32,916 nt of DNA from Gammaproteobacteria bacterium (GTDB taxonomy: Bacteria > Pseudomonadota > Gammaproteobacteria > Pseudomonadales > Azotimanducaceae): NCBI GenBank assembly GCA_007694905.1, contig REEU01000194.1, positions 1-32,916 of the forward strand, in the 5' to 3' direction. Below, one piece after another: positions 25,624 to 32,916 of this stretch. Below the pieces are notes generated by a model. The model had not been told where the DNA came from and did not search any database. It worked only from the letters and a program-made list of their open reading frames with translations. The position numbers were made by a program, and so were the translations under genes. Every line of letters starts with the position of its first letter. Positions within the stretch are counted from its first letter, which is position 1.

Positions 25624-27918
25624 ATGCGTAGTCTGAAATGGATCGTCCTGGTGGCGCTGCTCGCCGCTGCCGGCGCGCTGCTGGTCCATGTCGTGAGTCT
25701 GGATGCAGAGGTGAGCAGTCGCTTCGAGGGCAAGCGCTGGGCATTGCCGACGCAGGTGTACGCTCGGCCTCTGGAGCTGTACGTCGGACGGCGCCTGTCC
25801 CGGGACGAGCTGCTCGAGGAGCTTGACCGGTTGGGCTACCGCAGCAGCGAGCGCGTCAGCCGCTCCGGCCATTACCAGGTCCATGGCGACCGTCTGGAGG
25901 TGATGACCCGGGGCTTCGACTTCTGGGATGGCAGCGAGCCCGGGCGGCATGTGGAGGTTGCCTTCGCCGCCGGAACCGAGATCACGGCCATCGACGACCT
26001 CGAAAGCGGTGGGCCGGTGGTGCTGCTGCGTCTCGATCCCTCCACCATCGGCAGCATCTATCCGCGCCACGGCGAGGACCGGGTGCTGGTCCGTCTGGAC
26101 GACGTTCCGCCCGCGTTGATCGACGCGCTGCTGACCGTAGAGGATCGACAGTTCCGCGACCACTACGGTGTCCGCCCGCAGTCCCTGTTTCGCGCGCTGG
26201 TAGCGAACCTCCGGGCGGGCGGCGTGGTGCAGGGCGGCAGCACCATCACCCAGCAGCTGGTGAAGAACTTCTATCTGGACAACCGGCGCACGCTGCGACG
26301 CAAGATCGACGAAGCGCTCATGGCGCTGCTGCTCGAGTGGCGCTACGACAAGGACGAGATTCTCGAGGCCTACCTCAACGAGATCTACCTGGGTCAGGAT
26401 GGCGACCGCGCCGTGCACGGTTTCGGCCTCGGCAGCCAGTTCTATTTCCAGCGCCCGCTGGCGGAGCTCGGTGTGCATGAAGTCGCCCTGCTCGTCGCGA
26501 TCATCCGCGGGCCTTCGTTCTATGATCCACGCCGCCATCCGGAGCGGACACGCTCCCGTCGGGATCTGGTGCTGGACCAGATGCAGCAGCAGGCACTGCT
26601 GACCGAGGTCGACGCGGATCAGGCCCGGGCACGGCCCATGGGCGTGGTGGATCGGAACCTCCAGACGACGCGCTATCCAGCGTTCATGGGCCTGGTCCAG
26701 CGGCAGCTCCGAACGCAGTATCGGCCCGAGGACCTCATGTCCGAGGGGCTGCGCATCTTCACCACGGTGGATCCTGCGTTGCAGGCCCGGGTCGAGGCGC
26801 AGGTGGCTACAGGGCTCGAGGAGATCGAGCGTGAGCGTGGCATGGCCAGCGGCGGACTGCAGGCCGCGGCGGTGGTGACGGACACGGACAGTGGCGAGGT
26901 GCTGGCGCTGGTCGGCGGCCGTAACAGCCGCTTTGCCGGGTTCAACCGGGCCCTGGACGCCCAGCGCCCGGTGGGCTCCCTGGTGAAGCCCTTCGTCCAC
27001 CTTGCGGCGCTGGAGCACCCGTCGCGCTATCACGTCGCGACCATCGTCGAAGACGGGCCCATGACGGTTCCCCTGCCCGGCGGGCGAACCTGGGAGCCAC
27101 GCAACTTCGATCGAGAATGGCACGGTCCGGTGCCGATGTATCGGGCCTTGACCCAGTCGTACAACGCAGCGACGGTGGCCATCGGCATGGATGTCGGCGT
27201 CGAGGCCGTCATCGACGTGCTCCAGCGGGCCGGGCTGCAGCGCCGCCCACCGGCCTATCCTTCGCTGCTGCTCGGGGCGCTGGAGATGTCGCCGCTGGAA
27301 GTGGCCGATCTGTATCAGACGTTGGCGACAGGCGGATTCCGCTCGCCGCCGCGAGCCATCCGGGAGGTCACCACGGTCGACGGTGAACCGCTGTCCCGCT
27401 ATCCGCTGTCGGTAGCACGCGGGGTCGAGCCTGAGCTCGCGTATCTCGTCAACCGACTGCTGCAGGAAACGGTTCGTGACGGCACCGGTCGTCGCGCGCG
27501 GGGTGCGCTGCCGGCCGACTGGCAGCTGGCCGGCAAGACCGGCACTTCCGATGGGCTGCGGGACAGCTGGTTCGCAGGGTTCGGAGGGGATCGCCTGGCC
27601 GTTGTGTGGGTAGGGCGGGACGACAATGCCTCGGCCCAGCTCACGGGATCCGTCGGTGCGCTGCCGCTGTGGGCCGGCATCATGGCGGATGCGCGTCCGC
27701 GACCGTTGCTGTTGCGGCCGCCCGAGCAGGTCCGGGAGCGCTGGATCGATGGGCTCTCGGGCCACGGCAGCGCACAGGGTTGCGCCGGCGCGGTAAGCTT
27801 GCCGTTTCTCGTCGGTACCGGACCCGAGCAAACGGTTCCCTGCGGCAGGCAGCAGCGCATTGACGAGACGGAGCAACCGAACCTGTTGCGAAGGATTCGT
27901 GACTGGCTGGGCGGTTGA
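25624..27918 (+). CDS. mrcB: Penicillin-binding protein 1B, bifunctional glycosyltransferase/transpeptidase
   Basis: Class A PBP of about 764 residues that polymerises and cross-links peptidoglycan. A transmembrane anchor (~5-22) is followed by a UB2H-type domain (~50-140; the region binding the LpoB activator in E. coli). The GT51 domain starts near residue 173 with EDRQFRDHYG, then GGSTITQQLVKN and RKIDEALMALLLEWRYDKDEILEAYLN. The transpeptidase motifs are SLVK (near 450), SYN (near 511) and KTGTSD (near 637), all intact. PVGSLVKPFVHLAALE and the UB2H domain indicate PBP1B, not PBP1A. Start at ATG 25624 or TTG 25618. A TPR lipoprotein gene follows after 21 bases and is probably its activator. 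Confidence 0.93.
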   Translation: MRSLKWIVLVALLAAAGALLVHVVSLDAEVSSRFEGKRWALPTQVYARPLELYVGRRLSRDELLEELDRLGYRSSERVSRSGHYQVHGDRLEVMTRGFDFWDGSEPGRHVEVAFAAGTEITAIDDLESGGPVVLLRLDPSTIGSIYPRHGEDRVLVRLDDVPPALIDALLTVEDRQFRDHYGVRPQSLFRALVANLRAGGVVQGGSTITQQLVKNFYLDNRRTLRRKIDEALMALLLEWRYDKDEILEAYLNEIYLGQDGDRAVHGFGLGSQFYFQRPLAELGVHEVALLVAIIRGPSFYDPRRHPERTRSRRDLVLDQMQQQALLTEVDADQARARPMGVVDRNLQTTRYPAFMGLVQRQLRTQYRPEDLMSEGLRIFTTVDPALQARVEAQVATGLEEIERERGMASGGLQAAAVVTDTDSGEVLALVGGRNSRFAGFNRALDAQRPVGSLVKPFVHLAALEHPSRYHVATIVEDGPMTVPLPGGRTWEPRNFDREWHGPVPMYRALTQSYNAATVAIGMDVGVEAVIDVLQRAGLQRRPPAYPSLLLGALEMSPLEVADLYQTLATGGFRSPPRAIREVTTVDGEPLSRYPLSVARGVEPELAYLVNRLLQETVRDGTGRRARGALPADWQLAGKTGTSDGLRDSWFAGFGGDRLAVVWVGRDDNASAQLTGSVGALPLWAGIMADARPRPLLLRPPEQVRERWIDGLSGHGSAQGCAGAVSLPFLVGTGPEQTVPCGRQQRIDETEQPNLLRRIRDWLGG

Positions 27919-27939
27919 TCGCGGCAGGGGAGGAGGGTC

Positions 27940-28410
27940 ATGAGCGGCAATTGGTCTCGATTCGGTGGTGCCTCGCGCACGGCGGCGCTCATGCTCATGG
28001 CCGCGGTGCTCGCGGCCTGCGCGCCGTTGTCGCCGCAGCCAGCGCCCGAGCCTGATCCGGCGCCGCCACCGGCCGAGGAGGTGACGGCGCCGGCTTCGTC
28101 CGCCGTCCTGGCGCTCTTGGATCGCTCGGAAGGTTTCATGGCGGCGGGCGATCACGACAGCGCTGCGGCGTCGCTGGAGCGGGCATTGCGGCTGGACCCG
28201 CAGAACGCGGAACTCTGGCATCGGCTGGCACGGGTCCGCTTCGCCCAGGCGGACTGGGCTGCTGCGGAGTCACTGGCGCTGCGGTCTGTCGGTCTGGATG
28301 CGACCGGAGCGCTGCGGCGCGAAAACTGGCGTCTGGTGGCCGATGCCCGTCGCCGGATGGACGATGAGCCCGGCGCCCGCGAGGCCGAGGCCCGCCTGCG
28401 TCCGGGCTGA
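27940..28410 (+). CDS. TPR lipoprotein, probable PBP1B activator (LpoP-like)
   Basis: Lipoprotein of 156 residues. The lipobox ends at Cys27 (VLAAC), followed by a Pro/Ala/Glu-rich flexible linker (~30-55) and two TPR-type repeats (ALLDRSEGFMAAGDHDSAAASLERALRLDP and AELWHRLARVRFAQADWAAAESLALRSVGLD). GGGGAGGAGGG lies just before ATG 27940. It is 21 bases downstream of mrcB. In Pseudomonas aeruginosa an outer-membrane TPR lipoprotein, LpoP, is needed for PBP1b activity; the same size, build and operon position here support that role, by inference only. Confidence 0.8.
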   Translation: MSGNWSRFGGASRTAALMLMAAVLAACAPLSPQPAPEPDPAPPPAEEVTAPASSAVLALLDRSEGFMAAGDHDSAAASLERALRLDPQNAELWHRLARVRFAQADWAAAESLALRSVGLDATGALRRENWRLVADARRRMDDEPGAREAEARLRPG

Positions 28411-28465
28411 TGATGGCGTTCGGGACCTGCTGCATGAGGCTGCACGCGCACGCCCATGCGGTGGT

Positions 28466-28828
28466 TCAGAGGACGCCGGCCCAGGCCAGGACGACGAACA
28501 GCGCGATCAGACTGCCTGCGAGCAGCATCATGCCCTTGAACAGCAGTTGCTGCGCGCGCTTTGCGCCTTCGGCCTCCAATTCCGCCAGGGCTTCGGGGCT
28601 CAACGCCTCGTGCACCTCGTGGTCGGGATCCGCGAGCAGGGCGGCCGCATCGTCGAACTGGGTATCGATCATGACCCACAGTGCGGCCTGGGAGCGGTCG
28701 CGGCGCAGTCCTATGGCGCGCAGCAGGGAGCTGGTGTTGGTCACATGGGGGACGATGCCGTGGGCGCGGAGAAAGGCGGCGCGTTCTTCGGCTTCGGAAC
28801 GGGTCGGATAGCGGGCGACGATGTGCAT
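28466..28828 (-). CDS. DUF2007-like membrane protein
   Basis: Protein of 120 residues. The N-terminal ~75 residues (VARYPTRSEAEERAAFLRAHGI...LWVMIDTQFDDAAALLAD) have the alternating strand-helix pattern of DUF2007-type putative signal-transducing domains. A linker and one C-terminal transmembrane helix (~97-119, MMLLAGSLIALFVVLAWAGV) follow. The DUF2007 domain thus faces the cytoplasm if the protein is tail-anchored. No strong clue to the partner exists. It is convergent with the TPR lipoprotein gene. Confidence 0.75.
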   Translation of the reverse strand: MHIVARYPTRSEAEERAAFLRAHGIVPHVTNTSSLLRAIGLRRDRSQAALWVMIDTQFDDAAALLADPDHEVHEALSPEALAELEAEGAKRAQQLLFKGMMLLAGSLIALFVVLAWAGVL

Positions 28829-28969
28829 GCGCCTCTCCCTCGTTGGGTGTGTCGGGGCACGAATCGATTCGGCCTTCGATCGCGCAGACAGCCGACCGTA
28901 TCAGGAACTTTGGAAGGAGGGTGGTGCAGCGTCTTGCCGCCGATCAGCATGCCCTTGATCCACACGCAA

Positions 28970-28998
28970 ACGGCGCGGGCTTTAAGGGCCCGCGCCGT
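28970..28998 (-). terminator. Hairpin downstream of the small exported protein gene
   Basis: ACGGCGCGGGC (28970-28980) pairs perfectly with 28988-28998 across a 7-base loop. On the minus strand it is followed by TTTGCG, a short T-run, and lies about 35 bases after the stop codon of the gene at 29033-29377. Probable intrinsic terminator. Confidence 0.6.
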
Positions 28999-29032
28999 CG
29001 CATGATCGTCTATGGAGTGGGTCTGTGCCCGC

Positions 29033-29377
29033 TCAGTTGGCTGCCAGCAGATCGGATGCCTTGGCAGGCGTGATCGTCAGTTTGCCGTTGGGCTGGATGC
29101 GGCAGACGGCACTTGCGAGGACTTCGCCCGTTTCCGGGTGGGTGGCGGTGAGGTCGATCATGACCGTACGATTCAACGTGAGCGCGAAGGGCTGCACGCC
29201 TTGGTTCGCACCAGGCAATACCTCGAGAGAAACCGCTGGACCTGTCGGGAGGTGCTCGGCCGTGAATGCTTCAAAGCAGGCCTGCATTTCCGCTGAGTCC
29301 GCGCTTGCGAAGCCGGGAACGGCGGCGAGCGTGGCAACGGTCAGGGCGAGTGCGGAACGACGGATCATCTTGCTCAT
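29033..29377 (-). CDS. Small exported protein of unknown function
   Basis: Protein of 114 residues with a signal peptide (MIRRSALALTVATLAAVPGFASA) and two cysteines (MQACFEAF and SAVCRIQPNG) likely forming a disulphide. The body is beta-rich (FALTLNRTVMIDLTAT, GKLTITPAKASDLL). AGGAG precedes ATG 29377 by about 8 bases. Probably periplasmic. No family was recognised. It is divergent from the Cys-rich lipoprotein gene, sharing an AT-rich promoter region. Confidence 0.7.
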   Translation of the reverse strand: MSKMIRRSALALTVATLAAVPGFASADSAEMQACFEAFTAEHLPTGPAVSLEVLPGANQGVQPFALTLNRTVMIDLTATHPETGEVLASAVCRIQPNGKLTITPAKASDLLAAN

Positions 29378-29439
29378 GGTTGTGGACTCCTGGGGTTCAG
29401 ATAGTGGCTTGACCCCTCCTACCCACATGACTCATAGCA

Positions 29440-29539
29440 TTACCCGTGCCAACTAAAATAAATATTTAAAAACATAAACTTAGAGCTCCTAATCGATTTG
29501 GGTCCGTATTTTGCGTGCACCATTTGTCACCACGGGTAA
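29440..29539. promoter_or_regulatory. AT-rich divergent promoter region flanked by an inverted repeat
   Basis: TTACCCGTG (29440-29448) and CACGGGTAA (29531-29539) are exact reverse complements. They flank an unusually AT-rich spacer (29451-29490, including AATATTTAAAAACATAAAC). The right copy lies 4 bases before the ATG of the Cys-rich lipoprotein gene, so a bound protein there would affect its expression. Confidence 0.4.
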
Positions 29540-29543
29540 CACC

Positions 29544-30458
29544 ATGCGCACGAAAGCGTGCACGGTCCGAGGGCTTGCGCTCGTGCTGTTGCTGCTGGCC
29601 GTCTCGGCCTGCTCGCCCAACTCTGAGCAACGAGTCTTGGCAGCCCCCGCTCTGGACGCTTCGCTGCTGGCGCGGCTGGCAGACAGTGGCCCGTTCGATC
29701 CTCTGCTGGTGGTGACTGAGCTGCAGCTCGAAGCGGACTCTGGCAGGTCTGGATTCCTCACGGCAGATCCGTTTCGACCCGCTACGCCACTGAACGAGGT
29801 CGAATGTGCCGAGCTGCCGGCCTGCCGATACGGGCGGGAGGTGCTCGGTTGGCGCGAGCCCGTGTTCCCCGGGCGGCAGACCGTCCTCGACGACAGCTGG
29901 CGTCGACAGTCGACGGATGTTCGGGTCTGCGGGGTTCGCTTCACTGCAGCTGCTGCGCATGAGTACCACCTGGCCACGTTCCCGGACGTCGCGGCATTGC
30001 GGGTCGAGCCGGATTTTCGACTGACGCACCACGGTGCCTGCGGATCCTGTTCGACGCTTCAGGATCTTGCGGTCTACGCCACGTTGGATCTGACGCACAT
30101 GGCTGCACAGTGCGCCCGGCGCCTGACGATCGGGCGTCAGAAAGCGTGCATGCAGGCCATCGGATTCAGCGAGCCCTGCGCCGAGAGCTGGGCGTACAAC
30201 GCCCGCCACACACGACGTCACTGTGCCCGCACCTGTATCGCCGAGCTCGGTTGGCGTAGTGCCCTGTTCAGTAGCGGAGACGCGCTGCTGCAGGGCGAGG
30301 AAGGGATGCTCAACGCGTGTCTGGAGTGCGACGAGCTGATCTCCGGTCCGGGTTTCCAGTACAGCGCCGGACGTACCCGGCGCAACTCAGGAATCGTCTC
30401 GGAAATCGACCGCCCGGACGCAGCAGTGCGCGCGGTGGCCCACGACTACTTCGATTGA
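29544..30458 (+). CDS. Cysteine-rich lipoprotein of unknown function
   Basis: Lipoprotein of 304 residues. The signal peptide is LALVLLLLAVSAC with the lipobox Cys at 23. The mature protein has many cysteines: VECAELPACRYG, HHGACGSCSTLQDLAVYATLDL, MAAQCARR, KACMQAIGFSEPCAESWAYN, HCARTC and LNACLECDEL, suggesting several disulphides or metal binding. The GACGSCSTLQDLAVYA and IGFSEPCAESWAYN segments look like conserved cores of a family I cannot name. Several Trp, Tyr and His residues lie near the cysteines. The ATG at 29544 was chosen for the lipobox; no strong ribosome binding site. It is followed by a serine hydrolase gene on the same strand (116 bases). Confidence 0.7.
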   Translation: MRTKACTVRGLALVLLLLAVSACSPNSEQRVLAAPALDASLLARLADSGPFDPLLVVTELQLEADSGRSGFLTADPFRPATPLNEVECAELPACRYGREVLGWREPVFPGRQTVLDDSWRRQSTDVRVCGVRFTAAAAHEYHLATFPDVAALRVEPDFRLTHHGACGSCSTLQDLAVYATLDLTHMAAQCARRLTIGRQKACMQAIGFSEPCAESWAYNARHTRRHCARTCIAELGWRSALFSSGDALLQGEEGMLNACLECDELISGPGFQYSAGRTRRNSGIVSEIDRPDAAVRAVAHDYFD

Positions 30459-30574
30459 AAGGGATCACCGCTGCAGCACTTCCCTGGAGCTGTTCCGGAG
30501 CGGACCTGCTGTCAGCGAGCATCCCGGTGCTGTTCGTATATCCTGTGGAGTCGGTGTCTCCGGGATGATGCGAC

Positions 30575-31723
30575 ATGGCAGCGCCTGAACGACCTGGGCA
30601 TGCCAGGACCTTCGCCGCTGTGCGGTGGGGCTGTGCCGTACTGATCCTCTGCCTGCCTGCGCTTCCCGCGTTCGCCGGCGATCTGGCGCCATGGCTCGAA
30701 GCACACCGGGATCGCCACGACCTGCCGGCGCTGGGTGCGGTGGTCGCCTCCAGCAGTGGGATCGAGTCTCTGGCCGTCGTGGGACGGCGCGCGTTGAGCC
30801 ACGACGCCCGGGTCGAGGCGGATGACCGCTGGCATCTGGGTTCCATCACCAAGTCCATGACGGCGACGGTTGCCGCGCGTCTGGTGGAGCAGGGCAGAAT
30901 CGATTTCGACACCCCGGTGGGGACGGTCCTCGGGGAGGTGTTCCCGTCCATGCGTCGGGTCTTCCGCCGCGTCACCCTGGCCGAGTTGCTCGGCCATCGC
31001 GGTGGTCTGCCAAGAGATCTGGTCGGGCTCGAGGTGTGGGAACAGCTGGATATTGACGCCGATGCGCCGCGGGCTCAGCGGCAGGCGCTGCTGGAGGAGG
31101 TCCTCAGCCGGCGTCCGGCGCTGCGGCCCGGCTCCGGCCATCTCTACAGCAATGCCGGCTACGTCCTTGCTGCCACCATGCTGGAGGCCGTGTCCGGGCG
31201 GAGCTGGGAGGAGCTCATGGTCGCGGAGCTGTTCCGACCGCTGGCGCTCGAGAGTGCGGGAATCGGCGCGCCGGGCATCGACGGGGAGCAGCCGGATCAG
31301 CCATGGGGTCACCACGCAGGCAATGGACTGCAGCCCATGCCACCGGGTCCCTTTGCTGATCACCCGCCGGCGCTGGGTCCGGCTGGGACCGTGCACATGA
31401 ATCTGGCCGACCTTGGCCGTTACCTGCAGGCGCATCTGCTTGGCCTCGCCGGCGACACTGCGTTCCTACCGCGCGAGCTGTTCCAGCGCTTGCACGCGTC
31501 GCTCCCCGGCCAGGGCTACGCCCTGGGCTGGTGGCAGGAGCCGTTGCAGCGTACCGATGCGACGATCCATGTGCACGAGGGCAGCAACACGTTCTGGTTT
31601 GCGCTGGTATGGCTCATTCCGGCGCAGGACGTGGCCATTGCGGTGGTCACGAACCGGGTGCCTGCCGACCTGAATGTGACGGCGACGATCGCGGGGGAAC
31701 TGCTCGCGCGGCGTCAACGCTGA
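30575..31723 (+). CDS. Serine hydrolase, beta-lactamase class C-like, exported
   Basis: Protein of 382 residues with a signal peptide (CAVLILCLPALPAFAG, cleavage near residue 34), so it is periplasmic. The catalytic motifs are SITK at Ser90-Lys93 and YSN at Tyr191-Asn193, both canonical for the class C/DD-carboxypeptidase fold. The third motif region is HEGSNTFWF (~332), with His-Xaa-Gly in place of KTG, as in non-beta-lactamase relatives. The substrate could be peptidoglycan peptides or small esters. Start ATG 30575; the leader is slightly long. Not related in detail to the EstB-like enzyme at 15569. Confidence 0.88.
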   Translation: MAAPERPGHARTFAAVRWGCAVLILCLPALPAFAGDLAPWLEAHRDRHDLPALGAVVASSSGIESLAVVGRRALSHDARVEADDRWHLGSITKSMTATVAARLVEQGRIDFDTPVGTVLGEVFPSMRRVFRRVTLAELLGHRGGLPRDLVGLEVWEQLDIDADAPRAQRQALLEEVLSRRPALRPGSGHLYSNAGYVLAATMLEAVSGRSWEELMVAELFRPLALESAGIGAPGIDGEQPDQPWGHHAGNGLQPMPPGPFADHPPALGPAGTVHMNLADLGRYLQAHLLGLAGDTAFLPRELFQRLHASLPGQGYALGWWQEPLQRTDATIHVHEGSNTFWFALVWLIPAQDVAIAVVTNRVPADLNVTATIAGELLARRQR

Positions 31724-31745
31724 CCACCCCGCGGGAGGATGTACG

Positions 31746-31820
31746 ATGCCTGCCAGGATTGACTGGGACGACGTGGCGGCAGTGCAGGGATGCTTTGGCA
31801 ACCTGTGCTGCTTTCAGTAA
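31746..31820 (+). CDS. Candidate 24-residue cysteine-containing micropeptide
   Basis: A 24-codon frame with a strong ribosome binding site (GGGAGGA at 31733-31739, 6 bases before ATG 31746) and a TAA stop. It contains three cysteines near the end (GCFGNLCCFQ). It sits between the serine hydrolase and DUF6152 genes. It has no known family and could be a leader peptide or chance; conservation would decide. Confidence 0.3.
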   Translation: MPARIDWDDVAAVQGCFGNLCCFQ

Positions 31821-31901
31821 GCTCCTGTGGCTGAATACTGCGAAGCCGGGGTGTCATCGCCCCTGACAGGCACGCTGCGAGCATGAATGAGGAGTTGGAT
31901 C

Positions 31902-32276
31902 ATGCAATATCGAATCGCGACCCTGATGGCGCTGGTTCTCGGGCTGCTGCTGTCGCTTCCGGCGGCGGCCCACCACGGCTGGTCGGCCCAGGAGGAGGAG
32001 ATCGAGGTCTCAGGCGTCGTCGAGACCGGCGTGAGCCTGTCCGGTCCGCACGGCACCATGCAGATACGGGACGGTGACGGACAGCTTTGGGACATCACCC
32101 TTGCACCTGCGCCGCGCACGCATCGGGCAGGCCTGCGGGAAGGTACCGTGCCGGTGGGCGATGAAGTCACCGTCCACGGCCAGCGCAGCGCGGACGCTGA
32201 CCGGTACGAGATCAAGGTCCGGCGCGTCACCTGGAACGGACAGCACTTCGACGTCTATCCGCCCCGGCGCAGCTGA
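31902..32276 (+). CDS. DUF6152 family periplasmic protein
   Basis: Protein of 124 residues with a signal peptide (LMALVLGLLLSLPAAA) followed directly by HHGWSAQEEE, the N-terminal hallmark of DUF6152. The rest is beta-rich (IEVSGVVETGVSL, WDITLAPAPRTHRAGL, GDEVTVHGQRSADADRYEIKVRRVT), like a small OB-type barrel. The function is unknown. ATG 31902 has GAGGAG about 8 bases upstream. The gene is followed after 9 bases by the DUF6644 gene, a pairing seen often, so they form an operon. Confidence 0.9.
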   Translation: MQYRIATLMALVLGLLLSLPAAAHHGWSAQEEEIEVSGVVETGVSLSGPHGTMQIRDGDGQLWDITLAPAPRTHRAGLREGTVPVGDEVTVHGQRSADADRYEIKVRRVTWNGQHFDVYPPRRS

Positions 32277-32285
32277 GCGACCCCC

Positions 32286-32774
32286 ATGTTCGAGCTGCTC
32301 GCGTGGGTGGAAGGGACCGCTCTCGCATCATTCCTGCGCGGAGCAGGGGTGTGGACGTATGGCCTGATCAATCTCGCGCACATACTTGGGATCGGCAGTC
32401 TGTTCGGCGCGATTCTCATCCTGGACCTGCGCCTTCTGGGCGCCTGGCGCACGATTCCGCTGGCTGTCATCGCCCGCCCCACAGTGCCCCTCGCGGCCGG
32501 GGGATTCCTCCTGGCGGTGAGCAGCGGCTTGCTCATGATCAGCTTCAACGCCACCGAGTATTACGGCAATCCTTTCCTCTACATCAAGCTGCCGGCCATC
32601 GTCTTTGGTCTCCTCAACGTGGTTGCCGTGCAGCAGCTGCCTGCGTGGCGTGCTGCGCTGGCCGGCTTCGAGACGGATCCAGTCGATCGACGTCTGCTGG
32701 CCGTGGCAGGCGGTGTTTCCCTCACGATCTGGCTGACCGTGATCACCTGCGGCCGCATGATTGGCTACTGGTAA
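32286..32774 (+). CDS. DUF6644 family membrane protein
   Basis: Integral membrane protein of 162 residues with four to five helices (TYGLINLAHILGIGSLFGAILI, VPLAAGGFLLAVSSGLLMIS, LPAIVFGLLNVVAV, LLAVAGGVSLTIWLTVITCG). His32 in LAHILG and the C-terminal CGRMIGYW are conserved-looking. The build resembles DUF2214/DUF6644-type proteins encoded next to DUF6152. Function unknown. It begins 9 bases after the DUF6152 stop codon and is probably translationally coupled to it. Confidence 0.82.
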   Translation: MFELLAWVEGTALASFLRGAGVWTYGLINLAHILGIGSLFGAILILDLRLLGAWRTIPLAVIARPTVPLAAGGFLLAVSSGLLMISFNATEYYGNPFLYIKLPAIVFGLLNVVAVQQLPAWRAALAGFETDPVDRRLLAVAGGVSLTIWLTVITCGRMIGYW

Positions 32775-32844
32775 GGCTTAGTGAGGCTCGGAACCGGGTT
32801 TGCACCAGCTCTGCGGGTCTGTGCCGGCGTGATGCCAAGGCGCG

Positions 32845-32916
32845 TTAGGGAAATGCTGATCAATTCCTCCGCGACTCTGGCCCTCAGGGCGCGTTCGCAT
32901 CAAGGCGCGCTTGTGC
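32845..32916. repeat. Truncated second copy of the terminal repeat element
   Basis: The first 54 bases match positions 1-54 with a single mismatch (base 9, G to A), in the same orientation. The sequence then diverges, and the window ends inside the copy. Confidence 0.85.

Noticed and set aside
25264-28221. 985-codon open frame antisense to the PBP1B gene
   Set aside because: Arg/His/Gln-rich composition without domains, opposite a clearly coding PBP1B; a GC-rich codon-bias shadow.
1-32916. Composite transposon delimited by the two repeat copies
   Set aside because: The right copy is cut by the window end, the content is ordinary chromosomal genes and there is no transposase. A contig break at a repeat is simpler.
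1-32916. tRNA, rRNA, CRISPR array or prophage
   Set aside because: No cloverleaf-like sequence, regularly spaced repeats or phage genes were seen on reading both strands. A dedicated tRNA scan was not possible here.

Overview
The window is a GC-rich stretch of ordinary-looking chromosome, most likely from a free-living gammaproteobacterium. Support for that placement: a PA2778/PA2779-type gene pair, a PBP1b gene followed by a TPR lipoprotein, two Crp/Fnr-type regulators, three TonB-dependent receptors, many lipobox-bearing envelope proteins and a Gram-negative class D-type sortase. No lower rank can be fixed from the sequence. There are no phage genes, rRNA or tRNA genes, CRISPR arrays or complete transposons. 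Both ends of the window carry the same palindromic repeat (complete at 1-256, truncated at 32845-32916), which suggests the contig was broken at a dispersed repeat.

Layout. Positions 1-256 hold a small element with terminal inverted repeats. 477-1836 is a PA2779/PA2778 pair (small membrane protein plus C39-like cysteine peptidase with TPRs). A Crp/Fnr regulator (1989-2786) converges on a minus-strand block: sortase, LPQTS-tailed protein and M48 lipoprotein protease (5569 down to 2800). Divergent from the sortase is a second Crp/Fnr-type gene (5810-6500) with a one-base frameshift. Next come a 2OG-Fe(II) oxygenase (6761-7474) and a Fur-box-preceded FecA-like receptor that is also frameshifted (7777-9875).

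The middle of the window holds an AbrB/PemK toxin-antitoxin pair, a small secreted protein, an 831-aa TonB-dependent receptor with a strong intrinsic terminator, a 736-bp region with no recognisable gene, a TPR protein, an EstB-like serine hydrolase, two translationally coupled exported proteins of unknown function (18800 down to 16903), a YtcJ-like amidohydrolase lipoprotein, and small DUF3775 and DUF2905 proteins.

The right part holds a 992-aa TonB-dependent receptor with a good sigma70-type promoter and a small membrane-protein gene whose start lies in a perfect hairpin. It continues with PBP1b (mrcB) and a likely LpoP-type activator lipoprotein, a DUF2007-like membrane protein, two divergent exported proteins separated by an AT-rich spacer flanked by an inverted repeat, a second serine hydrolase, and a DUF6152/DUF6644 pair.

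The common theme is the cell envelope: outer-membrane uptake, peptidoglycan synthesis, periplasmic proteolysis and surface or inner-membrane protein sorting. The most distinctive unit is the sortase with its adjacent sorting-signal protein, bracketed by two related cysteine-containing Crp/Fnr paralogues.
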